A model generated the notes under the pieces. It did not search any database. It was given only the letters and a program-made list of their open reading frames with translations, and had not been told where the DNA came from. The position numbers and the translations under genes are program-made. From Pseudomonas sp. SDI (lineage in GTDB: Bacteria; Pseudomonadota; Gammaproteobacteria; Pseudomonadales; Pseudomonadaceae), in the NCBI RefSeq assembly GCF_003105155.1, contig NZ_QETK01000046.1, positions 1 through 32,136 on the forward strand: a stretch of 32,136 bases of DNA, written 5' to 3'. Within the stretch, counting starts at the first letter, position 1. Every line of letters starts with the position of its first letter. Positions 31,961 through 32,136 of the stretch are shown here, piece after piece.

Positions 31961-32030
31961 TTGCCGTGGCGAGGCCACTTCACCTTTCCGCCCTTACGGC
32001 GGCTTACTTTGGCAAACGCCCCAAAGTAAG
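31952..32030 (-). repeat. Intergenic double-hairpin repeat, right copy
   Basis: On the minus strand it begins with a perfect 10-bp inverted repeat, CTTACTTTGG (32030-32021) and CCAAAGTAAG (32012-32003), then CCGCC-GTAAG-GGCGG, then GAAAGG, and 42 nt after the hairpin ATGGATATG (31960-31952). It matches the left copy at 100-177 in order and spacing. The GC-rich stretch 32031-32136 beyond it holds no gene I can support. Confidence 0.7.
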
Positions 32031-32136
32031 CAAAGGGCTCGCCCCACCTCTCGGCCCTACGCTGCGCTCCGGGTCCCCTCCCTCCGCCTACGATCCGCGG
32101 GGACCGCGCCGACGGCCCATCCATGGGCCAACGGCG

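Overview
The window reads as a chromosomal segment of a Pseudomonas (P. putida / P. fluorescens-like). It has high GC, GC-rich third codon positions, REP/REPIN hairpins of the 'gtgggagcgggc...gcccgcgg' type between genes, and a Tad locus with pprA, pprB and fppA homologues as in P. aeruginosa. I see no tRNA, rRNA, CRISPR array, transposase or phage gene.

Layout. (1) 1-1805: a copy of an intergenic repeat followed by a doubtful small ORF, then a DinF-type MATE efflux protein on the minus strand. (2) 1955-10129: cell envelope genes. These are a very large alpha-2-macroglobulin lipoprotein (yfhM type), a frameshifted small membrane protein, penicillin-binding protein 1C (pbpC) and a small YdcZ-type transporter. 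YfhM and PbpC form the known trap-and-repair pair of the periplasm. (3) 10418-13878: a lipoprotein with a Gly-Gly-Thr (collagen-like) tract and a heptad-like C-terminal half, then a strong intrinsic terminator, then a TpsB/FhaC-type outer-membrane transporter. This looks like a non-canonical two-partner export pair. (4) 13969-28829: a tight-adherence (Flp type IVb pilus) locus. It holds an orphan receiver, flp (minus), the operon rcpC-rcpA-tadZ-tadA-tadB-tadC-tadD plus a small DUF3613-like gene (plus), pprB and fppA (minus), tadE-pprA (plus), and tadG on the minus strand converging on pprA with a 29-base overlap. (5) 28936-31601, all minus: two DUF4136-type lipoproteins, cmoM (tRNA wobble-U methyltransferase), a MazG-like pyrophosphohydrolase and a small DUF3077-type protein preceded by a strongly structured leader. 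(6) 31790-32136: a second copy of the repeat seen at the left edge.

How the parts work together. The Tad genes supply a complete pilus machine: Flp pilin, prepilin peptidase FppA, pseudopilin-like TadE and TadG, TadA ATPase, TadB/TadC platform, TadZ, RcpA secretin, RcpC and the TadD pilotin-like lipoprotein. PprA/PprB are the likely phosphorelay that switches it on, and the extra receiver may join it. The adjacent surface-protein/transporter pair suggests the whole 10.4-28.8 kb stretch is an adhesion or biofilm island.

Most notable observations: the lipoprotein/TpsB pair with no TPS secretion domain; a 77-nt three-way-junction RNA with a C(UUCG)G loop upstream of the DUF3077-type gene, overlapping an alternative hairpin next to the Shine-Dalgarno; and two copies of a repeat at the window edges whose hairpin lies exactly 42 nt from an identical ATGGATATG.
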